Notes: generated by a model not told the origin, from the sequence alone. 64,000 bases of DNA from an uncultured Lachnospiraceae bacterium (GCA_910577645.1 CAJTOL010000010.1:1-64000); one strand, 5' to 3'. Positions 51,756-60,469 are shown, counted from the stretch's first letter. Program-made: numbers and translations.

Positions 51756-51828
51756 AGCTGCTGACGGGAATCGGACCCGTGACCTCCGCACTACCAATGC
51801 GACGCTCTACCGACTGAGCCACAGCAGC
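51756..51828 (-). tRNA. tRNA-Thr (anticodon GGT)
   Basis: 73 bases; acceptor GCTGCTG/CAGCAGC with discriminator T. The D arm is GCTCAGTCGGTAGAGC, the anticodon loop TTGGTAG, and the T arm ACGGGTCCGATTCCCGT. CCA is not encoded. Confidence 0.93.
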
Positions 51829-51878
51829 ATTTTCTATTTTTCAGCTTGTTTTGTGCTCAGCACTCTCAAGCCTCAGTT

Positions 51879-51907
51879 ATAATATCATGTATTTTTTCAT
51901 TTGTCAA
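51879..51907 (-). promoter_or_regulatory. Promoter of tRNA-Thr
   Basis: TTGACA, 17 bases, TATTAT on the minus strand, ~45 bases before the tRNA. Confidence 0.72.
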
Positions 51908-51995
51908 CAAAATTTAAAAAATTTTTTAGACAGCTTTTAGGGAACTTTCCCCGGCTTCTTTCATATTTTAGATAAAAAGCATTATTGAGGTCTTT

Positions 51996-53279
51996 ATGGC
52001 AGATTATCCCTCTTTTCTATCTTTCGGTATTGCATCTTTCCAACTAAAAAGGAGACCGGACCAGCTTACCGCTTCAGTCTGCGCCCTGGAGGCCGATCCG
52101 GCAGCAGATTCGCCGGAAGTCCTGGCGGAAGCTTCTACAGTATCTTCCACAGACCATTTGGCAGCCGCCCACAGGCCCGATCCGAAAGCTCCCCTAATGG
52201 CAGATTCTCAGGAAGCTCCGATTGAGAACTCGCCAGAAACCCTGGCGGAAAACTTTTCGGAAGCCCTGACAGCAGACTCCCTGCAAGCCCCGGCGGCGGA
52301 CTTCTCCCAACCCCTGACAACGGACTCCCCGCAGACCCCAGCAGCAGATTTCTCCCAAGCCCTGACTCCAGACTCCCCGCAGGCCCTGGCAGCAGACTTC
52401 TCCCAACCTCTGGTAGCGGACTCCCTACAAGCCCCGGCAGCAGATTTCTCCCACCCCCTGGCAACAGACTCCCCGCAGGCTCCGGCGGCAGATTCCGATT
52501 CAAACAGACCTGCGGATTGGGAGGCAGCTCAGCTTTCTACCTTTATTTCCGATGATACTCTCCGCGCATACGAGGCAGCTCCTCAGGCCCAGGCTTTCCC
52601 AGGCATTAACCGACCTGTACCGCCTATTTTCCGCATGGCTCAGGTCCGCTTTTTAAATGCCTCCACCAATCCTTTCCCTGTAGATGTCCTGGTGGACGGC
52701 AGCGTATACTTACGCAACAGTTCCTTTGGATCTGTATCTCAATATAGTCCCATATCTGACGGCTTCCATACCGTTACCGTCCGAAGAAGCTCCAGCATCC
52801 GGACCATGGTATTTCAGGGCGTATTTCCCTTTGTATCAGGCCAGAAAACCACCTTGTCCATTGCCGACTCTCCTTCAGGAGCCATTACCATTTTCCAGCT
52901 TTCCGATACCGGCTGTTTTTCCTGCCCCAGCCGTTGTGGCTGCTACCGTGTCGCCAATATGACTTTCCCGGGATCCTCCTTTGATATCCAAACCCCTTCC
53001 GGAGACAGGGTATTCCGGAATATTTCCTTCGGCCAGGCATCCCCTTATAAGCAAACCTCTGCCGGATTTTATCGGTTCTTTGTCACAGAGCCGTCGGGCT
53101 TCCAGCCGGTAAGGGAGCTTCCTATTCTGCTCCAGACTTTCTTAACCGGCTCCTTCACGCCCCCCAGCTCTCTGGCTTCCATATCGGTTTCTATTGAAGC
53201 CGGAAAAACCTATACTACTTACTTAATCGGAAATACCTGGTCCGCCTTCCGCCTCCAGGCCCTGACGGTTGAGGATTAA
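51996..53279 (+). CDS. DUF4397-domain protein with five 16-residue tandem repeats
   Basis: 427 residues; GAGG five bases before the ATG. Residues ~30-84 are Ala/Asp/Pro-rich, 85-164 are five tandem 16-residue repeats of the form ADFSQPLTTDSPQAPA, and ~212-427 form a beta-rich part with two DUF4397-type units (MAQVRFLNASTNPFPVDVLV, then CYRVANMTFPGSSFDI). Between them is a Cys cluster CFSCPSRCGC (~308-317). No signal peptide is present. Clostridial DUF4397 proteins of this kind may be spore- or surface-associated, but that is a guess. Single gene. Confidence 0.72.
   Translation: MADYPSFLSFGIASFQLKRRPDQLTASVCALEADPAADSPEVLAEASTVSSTDHLAAAHRPDPKAPLMADSQEAPIENSPETLAENFSEALTADSLQAPAADFSQPLTTDSPQTPAADFSQALTPDSPQALAADFSQPLVADSLQAPAADFSHPLATDSPQAPAADSDSNRPADWEAAQLSTFISDDTLRAYEAAPQAQAFPGINRPVPPIFRMAQVRFLNASTNPFPVDVLVDGSVYLRNSSFGSVSQYSPISDGFHTVTVRRSSSIRTMVFQGVFPFVSGQKTTLSIADSPSGAITIFQLSDTGCFSCPSRCGCYRVANMTFPGSSFDIQTPSGDRVFRNISFGQASPYKQTSAGFYRFFVTEPSGFQPVRELPILLQTFLTGSFTPPSSLASISVSIEAGKTYTTYLIGNTWSAFRLQALTVED
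52248..52487 (+). repeat. Five tandem 48-bp repeats inside the DUF4397 gene
   Basis: Five in-frame units of 48 bp, each encoding A/E-x-FS-x2-L-x2-DS-x-Q-x-x-A. The units differ at several positions, so the array is not a recent expansion, though copy number could vary by slippage or recombination. Confidence 0.85.
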
Positions 53280-53308
53280 CCAAAGAGCCCCGGAGATTTA
53301 TCAAAGTT

Positions 53309-54265
53309 CTACAGAACCCCCTGAAAGCTCTCTCTGAGAGTATCACAGGATTTCGCCAGCTTTTCTGTCTCCTCATCCGTCAGAGACAGAGTCAATACCT
53401 TTTGGACGCCGTTCTGATTAATAATGCAGGGAACCCCGATAAACACATCCCTCTGGCCATACTCTCCCCGAAGCATGGCTGAAACCGTAAGCACGCTGTG
53501 TTCATCTCCAAAAATCGCTTTGGTAATCCGGGTCATAGCCATGCCAATGCCATAATAGGTAGCCTTTTTGGCCTCGATAATCCGGTAAGCAGCTCCCCGT
53601 ACCTCCTTTTCCATCTCTTCCAGACGGTTACAGCACAGCTCCGGTTGTCCCTGGCCGCTTTCTTTGCAAAGGGTCAGCACAGGTTTTGTGGCAATCATGG
53701 CCTGGCTCCAGGGAACAAACTCGCTGTCCCCGTGCTCGCCGATTACGTAAGCATGAACATTTCTGGGATCCACCTCCAGATATTCCCCCAAAAGATAGCG
53801 CAGCCTGGCCGTATCTAAGGCGGTTCCCGTTCCCAAAACCCTTCTGGGATTAAAGCCGGACAGCTCACAGGTAATCTGAGTCATAATGTCCACCGGATTG
53901 GTGGCCACCAGAAAAATCCCGTTAAACCCGGACTCTGCTACCGGATCCACAATGGATTTAAAAACCTGGGCATTGCGCTTTAATAAATCCAGCCGGGTCT
54001 CCCCCGGCTTTTGGGCAACACCGGCGCAGATCACCACAATATCCGCATCCTTGCAGTCCCCGTAATCTCCTGCATATATTTTCATGTTGGAAGCAGAAAA
54101 GGCCAGGCCATGGTTTAAATCCATCGCCTCGCCTTCTGCTTTTCTTTTATCTACGTCAATCAGAACCAGCTCGTCACAGGCAGTCTGGTTTAACAGGCAA
54201 TATGCATAACTCATGCCTACCATTCCGGTTCCCACCAACACAACCTTTCTCTTATCCGCTCTCAT
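53309..54265 (-). CDS. ldh: L-lactate dehydrogenase
   Basis: 318 residues. NAD loop KVVLVGTGMVGMSYAY, substrate Arg in AQKPGETRLDLLKRN, NPVDIMT, GTGTALDTARLRYLL and the catalytic His in VIGEHGDSEFVPWS. This set distinguishes LDH from malate dehydrogenase. It reduces pyruvate to L-lactate and recycles NADH in fermentation; many homologues need fructose-1,6-bisphosphate. Monocistronic: 133 bases upstream contain TATACT but no good -35. Confidence 0.93.
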   Translation of the reverse strand: MRADKRKVVLVGTGMVGMSYAYCLLNQTACDELVLIDVDKRKAEGEAMDLNHGLAFSASNMKIYAGDYGDCKDADIVVICAGVAQKPGETRLDLLKRNAQVFKSIVDPVAESGFNGIFLVATNPVDIMTQITCELSGFNPRRVLGTGTALDTARLRYLLGEYLEVDPRNVHAYVIGEHGDSEFVPWSQAMIATKPVLTLCKESGQGQPELCCNRLEEMEKEVRGAAYRIIEAKKATYYGIGMAMTRITKAIFGDEHSVLTVSAMLRGEYGQRDVFIGVPCIINQNGVQKVLTLSLTDEETEKLAKSCDTLRESFQGVL

Positions 54266-54398
54266 AGGCGCACTCCTTTCACAGTGAAATATTGATTCCG
54301 GCCAAGCAGCATTGCTGCTCTTTTCAGTATACCGGAAATCCCACTGCGCTATTCATGCCCCTTTCCTATAAAAATCCACAACTGCAAGCGGTAAAAGT

Positions 54399-55142
54399 TT
54401 ACTGAAAAATCCGCTGACGCACAATCTCATAGGCCAATACTCCTGCGGCCACTGACGCATTAAGGGAGTCAATATCCCCTTTCATAGGAATAGACGCAGT
54501 CATATCGCAGGTCTCCTTTACCAGCTTTCCAACGCCTTCTCCCTCATTTCCAATTACCAGGCCAATGGGGCCCTTTAAGTTTAGCCGGTACATGGTCTCT
54601 CCCCCCATGTCTGCACAGACAAACCACAAGCCCTTTTTCTTCAATTCCTCCATGGTGGCGGCCAGATTGGTAACCTTGGCTACAGGCGTATAATTCAGCG
54701 CTCCGGCAGAAGTTCTGGCTACCGTTGCCGTAAGCCCTGCAGCCCGCCTCTTAGGGATAATCACTCCATGCGCCCCCGCCAGATTTGCAGTACGAATAAT
54801 TGCCCCCAGGTTGTGGGGATCCTCAATTCCGTCCAGAAGGAATAAAAAAGGTGGTTCTCCCTTCTCTTCCGCCAGTTTCAGCATATCCTCCACCTGGGCA
54901 TACTCATAGGCCGCCGCATAGGCGATTACTCCCTGATGTTTGCCGGTCTCCGACATCTGATCCAGACGCTCTTTGGCAACATAAGTAATAATGGTATCAT
55001 GCTTTCTTGCCTCCCTGGTAATCGATCTTACCGGGCCGTCCTGGCACCCGTCTAAAACAAACAGCCGATCAATCGTCTTGCCGGAGCGAAAGGCCTCCAT
55101 TACCGCATTGCGTCCTTCAATGGTTAATTCTTCGTATCTCAT
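54399..55142 (-). CDS. rlmB: 23S rRNA (guanosine-2251-2'-O)-methyltransferase RlmB
   Basis: 247 residues. SpoU/TrmH family: an N-terminal substrate-binding domain (~1-75, EGRNAVMEAFRSGKTIDRL) and the SPOUT catalytic domain with GIEDPHNLGAIIRTANLAGA, VIGNEGEGVGKLV and SLNASVAAGVLAYEI forming the knot. The start overlaps the mini-RNase III stop by 4 bases, and the order cysS, mini-RNase III, rlmB is the standard Firmicute one. Confidence 0.92.
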   Translation of the reverse strand: MRYEELTIEGRNAVMEAFRSGKTIDRLFVLDGCQDGPVRSITREARKHDTIITYVAKERLDQMSETGKHQGVIAYAAAYEYAQVEDMLKLAEEKGEPPFLFLLDGIEDPHNLGAIIRTANLAGAHGVIIPKRRAAGLTATVARTSAGALNYTPVAKVTNLAATMEELKKKGLWFVCADMGGETMYRLNLKGPIGLVIGNEGEGVGKLVKETCDMTASIPMKGDIDSLNASVAAGVLAYEIVRQRIFQ

Positions 55143-55579
55143 GTAAGCTCTCCAATCTCTCTCAATCCCAGGGCAGTAAGCTCTGTCAGACGCTGAAACC
55201 GCTCCGCCAGAAACAGCCAGCCAATCAGCGCCTCAAATCCGGTTGCCATTCGGTAATCTGTCATGGTGGCGTGCTTTGCCACAGTCATAGACTTGGCGTT
55301 TCGCCCCCGCTTGTAAACCGCCAACTCCTCCTCTGTCAGGTGGGGGAGCAGCAGCTTTATCAGGTTGGCCTGAGTCTCTGCTTTAACAAGGCCTGCACTC
55401 TTTTTATGCAGCTTATTAACCTGCATATTTCCGTCGTTGACAATCTTGGTGCGGATCATCAGCTCGTAAACCGCATCGCCTATATATGCAAGCACCAGGG
55501 GCGAATACGTTGCCGCATCCGCCCTCTTAAGCCCAAATGTCTCTTTATAAAATGTAAGAAAATTTATGCTCTCTTCCAT
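55139..55579 (-). CDS. mrnC: Mini-ribonuclease 3
   Basis: 146 residues, an RNase III catalytic domain without the dsRNA-binding domain: SPLVLAYIGDAVYELMIRTKIV (with the conserved Asp), KLHKKSAGLVKAETQA, and the second acidic patch YRMATGFEALIGWLFLAERF (Glu). It trims the ends of 23S rRNA precursors. It overlaps cysS by 16 bases and rlmB by 4, so the three are translationally coupled. Confidence 0.92.
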   Translation of the reverse strand: MEESINFLTFYKETFGLKRADAATYSPLVLAYIGDAVYELMIRTKIVNDGNMQVNKLHKKSAGLVKAETQANLIKLLLPHLTEEELAVYKRGRNAKSMTVAKHATMTDYRMATGFEALIGWLFLAERFQRLTELTALGLREIGELT

Positions 55580-56973
55580 TTTACTCCCTCTCTGGTATCT
55601 TCCAATATAATTCCCATCTCAAGAAGCTTTCCGCGGATCTCATCAGCCAGAGCAAAATTTTTATCCTTTCTTGCCTGCTGGCGGGCAGCGATCATCTCCT
55701 CAATCTGGCTGTCCAGGGCCTCCTCTTTTTTCTCGGTAATGATACCTAATACCTGGCAGAGGCTATCCAGCTCTTCTCTCACGGCAGTAACAAATGTTTT
55801 GGAACTTTCTTCCCCAGCGCTGGTATTGGCAAGCTTTACCATCTCAAAAAGTGCAGAAATCGCATCTGCAGTGTTAAAGTCATCCTCCATGGCAGCTTCG
55901 TATTTGGCGGTCAGGCCTTTCATAGCTTCCATTGCTTCCTTCTCCGCCTGTGTCTGGCCCTTCTCATCGGCCTTTGCTTCCAGACCTCTCAGTTTCTCCA
56001 TACAGGTAAGAATCCTTTCCAAACCATTTTTGGAGGCTTCCATTAAGTCGGCGCTGAAGTTTAAAGGACTTCTGTAGTGAGCGCTTAACATAAAGAAACG
56101 CAGCACCTGAAGATCGTATTTCTCGCTGATTTCCCGGACAGTAAAGAAATTACCCAGAGATTTGGACATCTTTCTATTATCAATATTTAAAAATGCATTA
56201 TGCATCCAGTAGGCCGCAAATTGCTTTCCATTGGCTGCCTCACTTTGTGCAATCTCGTTTTCATGGTGAGGGAAAATCAAATCCTCGCCCCCTGCATGGA
56301 TATCAATCTGCTCCCCTAAATATTTTTTAGACATAACAGAGCACTCAATGTGCCAGCCAGGGCGGCCGTTACACCAGGGAGACTCCCAGAAAGGCTCTCC
56401 TTCCTTTTTGGGTTTCCAAAGTACAAAATCTGCCGGATCTTCCTTTCCTTCTTCGCCGGTAACTTTGATCTCCCTAAAGCCTGATTGAAGATCTTCCAGA
56501 TTCTTGTGAGACAGCTTGCCGTAATCTTTAAAAGACTTTGTGCGGAAGTATACCGTGCCGTCTTTTGCCGCATAAGCATGGCCTTTGTCTATAAGGGTCT
56601 GAATCATCTCCAGCATCCCGCCGATCTCCCGGGTCGCCAGGGGATGGGTGGTAGCAGGCTTTACATTCATTGCCGCCATGTCCTTTTTGCACTCTTCAAT
56701 ATAGCGTTCCGAAATAACCCGGGAATCTACCCCTTCTTCAATGGCTTTCTTGATAATCTTGTCGTCTACGTCTGTAAAATTAGAAACAAAATTCACATCA
56801 TATCCCTTATACTCAAAGTAACGGCGCACCGTGTCAAAAACAATCATGGGACGCGCATTGCCAATGTGGATAAAATTGTAAACCGTAGGCCCGCAGACAT
56901 ACATCTTAACTTTGCCTGCTTCCAGCGGAATAAAATCTTCTTTTCGCCTGCTAAGTGTATTAAAAATTTTCAT
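55564..56973 (-). CDS. cysS: Cysteinyl-tRNA synthetase
   Basis: 469 residues. HIGH motif in YVCGPTVYNFIHIGNARPMI, KMSKS in NRKMSKSLGNFFTV, and zinc ligands in VYVCGP, WHIECSVMS and the FPHHENE segment. The helical C-terminal domain follows. It charges tRNA-Cys. Upstream is ispF (45 bases), downstream mini-RNase III with overlap. Start follows GGAGGATAGG. Confidence 0.94.
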   Translation of the reverse strand: MKIFNTLSRRKEDFIPLEAGKVKMYVCGPTVYNFIHIGNARPMIVFDTVRRYFEYKGYDVNFVSNFTDVDDKIIKKAIEEGVDSRVISERYIEECKKDMAAMNVKPATTHPLATREIGGMLEMIQTLIDKGHAYAAKDGTVYFRTKSFKDYGKLSHKNLEDLQSGFREIKVTGEEGKEDPADFVLWKPKKEGEPFWESPWCNGRPGWHIECSVMSKKYLGEQIDIHAGGEDLIFPHHENEIAQSEAANGKQFAAYWMHNAFLNIDNRKMSKSLGNFFTVREISEKYDLQVLRFFMLSAHYRSPLNFSADLMEASKNGLERILTCMEKLRGLEAKADEKGQTQAEKEAMEAMKGLTAKYEAAMEDDFNTADAISALFEMVKLANTSAGEESSKTFVTAVREELDSLCQVLGIITEKKEEALDSQIEEMIAARQQARKDKNFALADEIRGKLLEMGIILEDTREGVKWKRA

Positions 56974-57018
56974 ACCGATTCCTATCCTCCCATTTTATGA
57001 TGAATCTGCTGTGCTCTG

Positions 57019-57564
57019 TCATGCCTGACAGCCCGGACAGCCGCCGCAGCCATTTCCCTGAGGCGCCATTGTATCATCATAACAGTAATTTGCCACTTCC
57101 GTCAATAAGGTAATGGCCTGAGAAGAAATCCCTTCCCCGCTGCCGGTAAATCCCAGCCCTTCTTCCGTAGTGGCTTTGACACTTACCTGCGTTATCTGCA
57201 GCCCTAAAGCTCCGGCAATGTTGGCCGCCATCTGCTGACGGTAAGGCGCCAGTTTGGGGCGCTGACAGATAATGGTAGCGTCAATATTCTCAATTACATA
57301 ATGATGTTGATCCAAAAGGCTTCCTACGTGTTTTAACAGCTCAATGCTGGAAATCCCTTTATACTGAGGATCTGTATCCGGAAAATGCTGGCCGATATCT
57401 CCCAGAGCCGCCGCTCCCAGTAAAGCGTCCATAATGGCGTGAACCAGTACATCTGCATCAGAATGACCCAAAAGTCCCTTTTCATAAGGAACCTTTACGC
57501 CGCCTAAAATTAAATCGCAGCCCTCTGTCAGCTTGTGTACGTCATATCCCTGTCCGATTCTCAT
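57019..57564 (-). CDS. ispF: IspF, 2-C-methyl-D-erythritol 2,4-cyclodiphosphate synthase, with Cys-rich tail
   Basis: 181 residues, about 20 more than usual. The IspF core is complete: GYDVHKL (zinc Asp/His), LLGHSDADVLVHAIMDALLGAAALGDIGQHFPDTD and VKATTEEGLGFTGSGEGI. It closes methylerythritol-phosphate rings in isoprenoid synthesis. After the normal end comes a tail with CGGCPGC near the terminus, a possible metal or redox site not found in most IspF. The neighbour order ispF-cysS is standard. Confidence 0.92.
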   Translation of the reverse strand: MRIGQGYDVHKLTEGCDLILGGVKVPYEKGLLGHSDADVLVHAIMDALLGAAALGDIGQHFPDTDPQYKGISSIELLKHVGSLLDQHHYVIENIDATIICQRPKLAPYRQQMAANIAGALGLQITQVSVKATTEEGLGFTGSGEGISSQAITLLTEVANYCYDDTMAPQGNGCGGCPGCQA

Positions 57565-57598
57565 GTGGTTCTCCTTTTTCTATTATAGATAGAGCAGG

Positions 57599-58525
57599 TT
57601 AAACAATAACCCGCAGCTTTTTTTCAATACATTGAATTTGCAGGTCATCCTGGCAAAAACAGCTTTCTCCATCTGCATGAACTGCCATGGGGCGTTCCAG
57701 GTGAATCCTGACTTCCTTACATTCGTATGTTTTAAGACTCTTTCCCCATTTCCTCTGGCCAAAATAGGCGGACACAAGGATTGGCAGAAGCTTCTTCTTA
57801 TCTGCATAGCTGGCTACACTGATTGCCAGGCGGCCGTCAGACGGATCTGCCTTGGGTGCAAATTTAAAACCGCCGCCTTCATAAGGGTGGATGTGGGCGG
57901 CTATAAAGTAAATGTGGTTAAATTCCACTTTTTTTATGCCATCTAATAAAATATATCCTTTGGCAGATTTCGCTAAAAGCAGCTGCTTCGCTCCAACCAA
58001 AGCATATGCCAGCCTTCCGGCATGAAGCTTGTTTAAAACTGTCTTTGACCTGGAATAAAGCAGGTTATGGCAGACAGCCGCATCCATGCCTATCCCGGAG
58101 CTTACACAGAATCTCCTGTGTTTTATTACGCCTTCTCCGTAGGAAATAACCCCGTAGTCCAGCTGTTTATGATATTTGGGATATAAAATCTTTTTCAGGC
58201 ATTTTTTCGGGCTTTTGGGAAGCCTCAGGCTTCTGGCCAAATCATTTCCGGATCCTGCCGGAATGTATCCAAACGTTATCGGTCCGCAGAAAGACAGGCC
58301 ATCCAGGATCTCATTGACGGTTCCGTCACCGCCTACCGCCGTAATAATCTTCGGTTCCTTTATCCCTTCTGTAAGCTGCCTGGCAAACATCTTGGCATCA
58401 CCGGGTTTCTCTGTCCGAAAACATTGGTAATCGATCTGCCAGTTATTCAGCATTTTTTCCACTTTTTCCCATATTTTTTCTCCCTTTCCGCTTTTGGAAT
58501 GGGGGTTTACAATAAAATAATACAT
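57599..58525 (-). CDS. Diacylglycerol kinase-family lipid kinase
   Basis: 308 residues from ATG 58525 (AGGAGGTTTTCC upstream); the longer reading runs through the palindromic repeats. DAGK_cat domain: MYYFIVNPHSKSGKG, then ITAVGGDGTVNEILDGL (the GGDGT motif, ~58-74), GSGNDLARSL (~90). The C-terminal ~150 residues are the usual all-beta part (GMDAAVCHNLL, KADPSDGRLAISVAS). DgkB/YegS-like; recycles diacylglycerol for lipid and teichoic-acid turnover. Single gene. Confidence 0.9.
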   Translation of the reverse strand: MYYFIVNPHSKSGKGEKIWEKVEKMLNNWQIDYQCFRTEKPGDAKMFARQLTEGIKEPKIITAVGGDGTVNEILDGLSFCGPITFGYIPAGSGNDLARSLRLPKSPKKCLKKILYPKYHKQLDYGVISYGEGVIKHRRFCVSSGIGMDAAVCHNLLYSRSKTVLNKLHAGRLAYALVGAKQLLLAKSAKGYILLDGIKKVEFNHIYFIAAHIHPYEGGGFKFAPKADPSDGRLAISVASYADKKKLLPILVSAYFGQRKWGKSLKTYECKEVRIHLERPMAVHADGESCFCQDDLQIQCIEKKLRVIV

Positions 58526-58880
58526 GGAAAACCTCCTGTCGTTTGTGGATTCTGTGGGGCAGAGTATTTGCCGCTGGCTCTGGGGTTGCTTAGGGGGTGC
58601 GGAGATGTCTGCCGCTGACCTTGTTTTGCTTAAACAGTGCGGAGATGTCTGCCGCTGCACGGCAGACATCTCACGGGCTTTCGCCCTATGAAAAAGAACA
58701 AATAAGAATCTGCTTATGTGCAAGCACAGCGCAGATTCTTATTTGTTCTTTTTCGCACTGCTCATTGCTTCCGTGGATATTATACCATAAAAACCTTCTG
58801 ATGTGATAATAAAAGATTCATAAATTCTAAAGAGATTCTTAAAAAATCGAATTATGGTTAAAAAAATTGTAGAAAAAGTA
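58526..58880. repeat. Palindromic repeat cluster, no gene
   Basis: Contains, left to right: two direct copies of GCGGAGATGTCTGCCGCTG (58600 and 58640 areas); GAGATGTCTGCCG/CGGCAGACATCTC at 58642-58672 (13 bp, 5-base loop); a GGGC-TTTC-GCCC mini-hairpin at 58675-58686; and a perfect 24-bp inverted repeat at 58690-58713/58731-58754 whose loop holds GTGC-AA-GCAC. All could be an intergenic element or a structured RNA. The rest is AT-rich and non-coding. Confidence 0.8.
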
Positions 58881-58909
58881 TTGACAACCCAGACAATATG
58901 GATTATACT
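58881..58909 (+). promoter_or_regulatory. Promoter of the tRNA-Val/tRNA-Met operon
   Basis: TTGACA, 17 bases, TATACT on the plus strand, 33 bases before tRNA-Val. Confidence 0.8.
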
Positions 58910-58941
58910 AACCAAGCAGTCGCAAGAAAACGACTTTGTAT

Positions 58942-59014
58942 GGGGTCTTAGCTCAGCTGGGAGAGCATCTGCCTTACAAGCAGAGGGTCACAGGTTCGAG
59001 CCCTGTAGGCCCCA
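58942..59014 (+). tRNA. tRNA-Val (anticodon TAC)
   Basis: 73 bases; acceptor GGGGTCT/AGGCCCC (with one G-U), discriminator A. D arm GCTCAGCTGGGAGAGC, anticodon loop CTTACAA, T arm ACAGGTTCGAGCCCTGT. Confidence 0.94.
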
Positions 59015-59021
59015 TCAATAT

Positions 59022-59095
59022 GGCGGAATAGCTCAGTTGGCCAGAGCACACGGTTCATACCCGTGGTGTCGAGAGTTCAAATCTCCCTTCCGCTA
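59022..59095 (+). tRNA. tRNA-Met (anticodon CAT), elongator type
   Basis: 74 bases; acceptor GGCGGAA/TTCCGCT, discriminator A. Anticodon loop TTCATAC gives CAT. The GGG/CCC pairs typical of initiator anticodon stems are absent, so it is the elongator or an Ile-lysidine type; elongator is preferred. The integrase gene next door suggests its 3' region is the attachment site. Confidence 0.9.
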
Positions 59096-59100
59096 CTTGA

Positions 59101-59126
59101 AACCCCTTGATTTTCAAGGGGTTTTT
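59101..59126 (+). terminator. Terminator of the tRNA operon
   Basis: AACCCCTTGA-TTT-TCAAGGGGTT, a 10-bp perfect stem, followed by TTTTTG. Confidence 0.85.
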
Positions 59127-59134
59127 GATTTTTG

Positions 59135-59160
59135 CTTTGAGTACCTTTGAGTACCTCAAA
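59135..59160. repeat. Tandem CTTTGAGTAC repeats at the left end of the integrated element
   Basis: CTTTGAGTAC occurs twice in tandem (59135-59154), and TTTGAG-TAC-CTCAAA at 59146-59160 is a palindrome. It lies just past the tRNA terminator at the 3' end of the integrase gene, where core-binding or crossover sites of tyrosine integrases are found. The matching right site is outside the window. Confidence 0.45.
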
Positions 59161-60469
59161 TCGCTATTTTGCAATCGGCTATTCCGTTTTCATGAATCAG
59201 CGCATTCTCAAATAAGGCATTTGTCTCTACTTTTCCCACTCTATTGTAGCAATAATTTGAAAACGTGGTATGCTCATCTGTATGACCTACTGCTTTCCTG
59301 ATTTCATTAATATTGATTCCACTATCAATTAGTGCAGAAATATAGGTCTTTCTAACTTTGTGAAAACTTTTTTCCATGATATCACATTGTTTGCAGTATT
59401 TGGAAATACGATACTTAATAGTACGTGTTGTCATGCGTTCCCCTTTATTGAGGAAAAGGAACCCATTATCATACCACCCGTTTAATTTGTTAGAAGTCTT
59501 CACCGCTTCTATAATTTTCAATGCCTGGGGAACCAGCGGAACCTGCCGGATTCCTGCATCTGTCTTTGTATTGTCAACTACTGCTCTTTCCACAAGTCGA
59601 ATATGGTCTAAATCCGAATAGTCATAGACTTCCTCTTCCATTCGCTGAATGTAAAGCACATTACCAACAATATCTTTTTCCTTGATTGCCGCCATCTCTC
59701 CAAGCCTAAGGCCTGTAAGGAATCCCAAAACTACTGTGAGTGGTGCTGTATTCAATGGGTTTTCATTAAAGTCCGACAGTGCCGCTTCTATAATCTTTGG
59801 TGTTTCATCTAACAAAAACACTTGGGATTCATCATCTTTTTTAATTGGCTTACGCAACATTTTCTTTTGCAGTTTAACCTGCCGGAATGGATTCTCCGTT
59901 ATAATTCCAAGAGGCTCCACCGCATAGTCTAACATTTGCCGAATTAAAATTGTCATGGTATAGTAACAGGTCTTTGTCATATCATATTGTTTTATCAAGC
60001 TATGCACCCAGATGTCCAGTTCATGAACTGTCAGTTCCACAATAGGCTTATCTATGATTTTAGAATAAGGAAGGTAGAATTTCTTCCAGTCACAATTAAA
60101 CCGCCGTATGGAGGTTGTAGCATGTGTATGCGCCCCTTTCCATTCAATCCATACCGGATACAGAAAGCGTAAAGTCAACTCCTTTCCATTGTCTTTTTTC
60201 TCCTGCTCCTTATAAAAATCAATAACCACCTGTTTCAATGCACTTTCATTCGTGCGTTTTATTTTTCTCCTTCCATGATTTTGGGTCTTATCCGGTAAAT
60301 AGGTATACCATTTTCCGTCTTTTCCCTTATACATTTCATATTTGTGCAAAGATAAATAATATTCTTCTTTCTTCATATTGAGTACCTGTTGCACGTCCTC
60401 AACATTAATTATACCATTAGCAATAGCTTCTTTCAAGATTGCCAGGTCTTTATTTGTTACTTTTTTCAT
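59156..60469 (-). CDS. Tyrosine recombinase/integrase of the tRNA-Met element
   Basis: 437 residues. A Tn916-type layout: N-terminal arm-binding part (~1-60), SAM-like core-binding domain (~105-210) and a catalytic domain with Arg in FLTGLRLGEMAAI (~240), the HKVRKTYISAL His-x2-Arg (~372), GHTDEHTTFSNY with His and the nucleophile Tyr in NYCYNRVG. It inserts and excises the element. Encoded at the element's end reading toward tRNA-Met, the common layout. AT-rich compared with the chromosome. Confidence 0.92.
   Translation of the reverse strand: MKKVTNKDLAILKEAIANGIINVEDVQQVLNMKKEEYYLSLHKYEMYKGKDGKWYTYLPDKTQNHGRRKIKRTNESALKQVVIDFYKEQEKKDNGKELTLRFLYPVWIEWKGAHTHATTSIRRFNCDWKKFYLPYSKIIDKPIVELTVHELDIWVHSLIKQYDMTKTCYYTMTILIRQMLDYAVEPLGIITENPFRQVKLQKKMLRKPIKKDDESQVFLLDETPKIIEAALSDFNENPLNTAPLTVVLGFLTGLRLGEMAAIKEKDIVGNVLYIQRMEEEVYDYSDLDHIRLVERAVVDNTKTDAGIRQVPLVPQALKIIEAVKTSNKLNGWYDNGFLFLNKGERMTTRTIKYRISKYCKQCDIMEKSFHKVRKTYISALIDSGININEIRKAVGHTDEHTTFSNYCYNRVGKVETNALFENALIHENGIADCKIAI

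Noticed and set aside
58526..58723. A 66-residue N-terminal extension of the lipid kinase
   Set aside because: It runs through the palindromic repeats; AGGAGG lies before the ATG at 58525, where family similarity starts.
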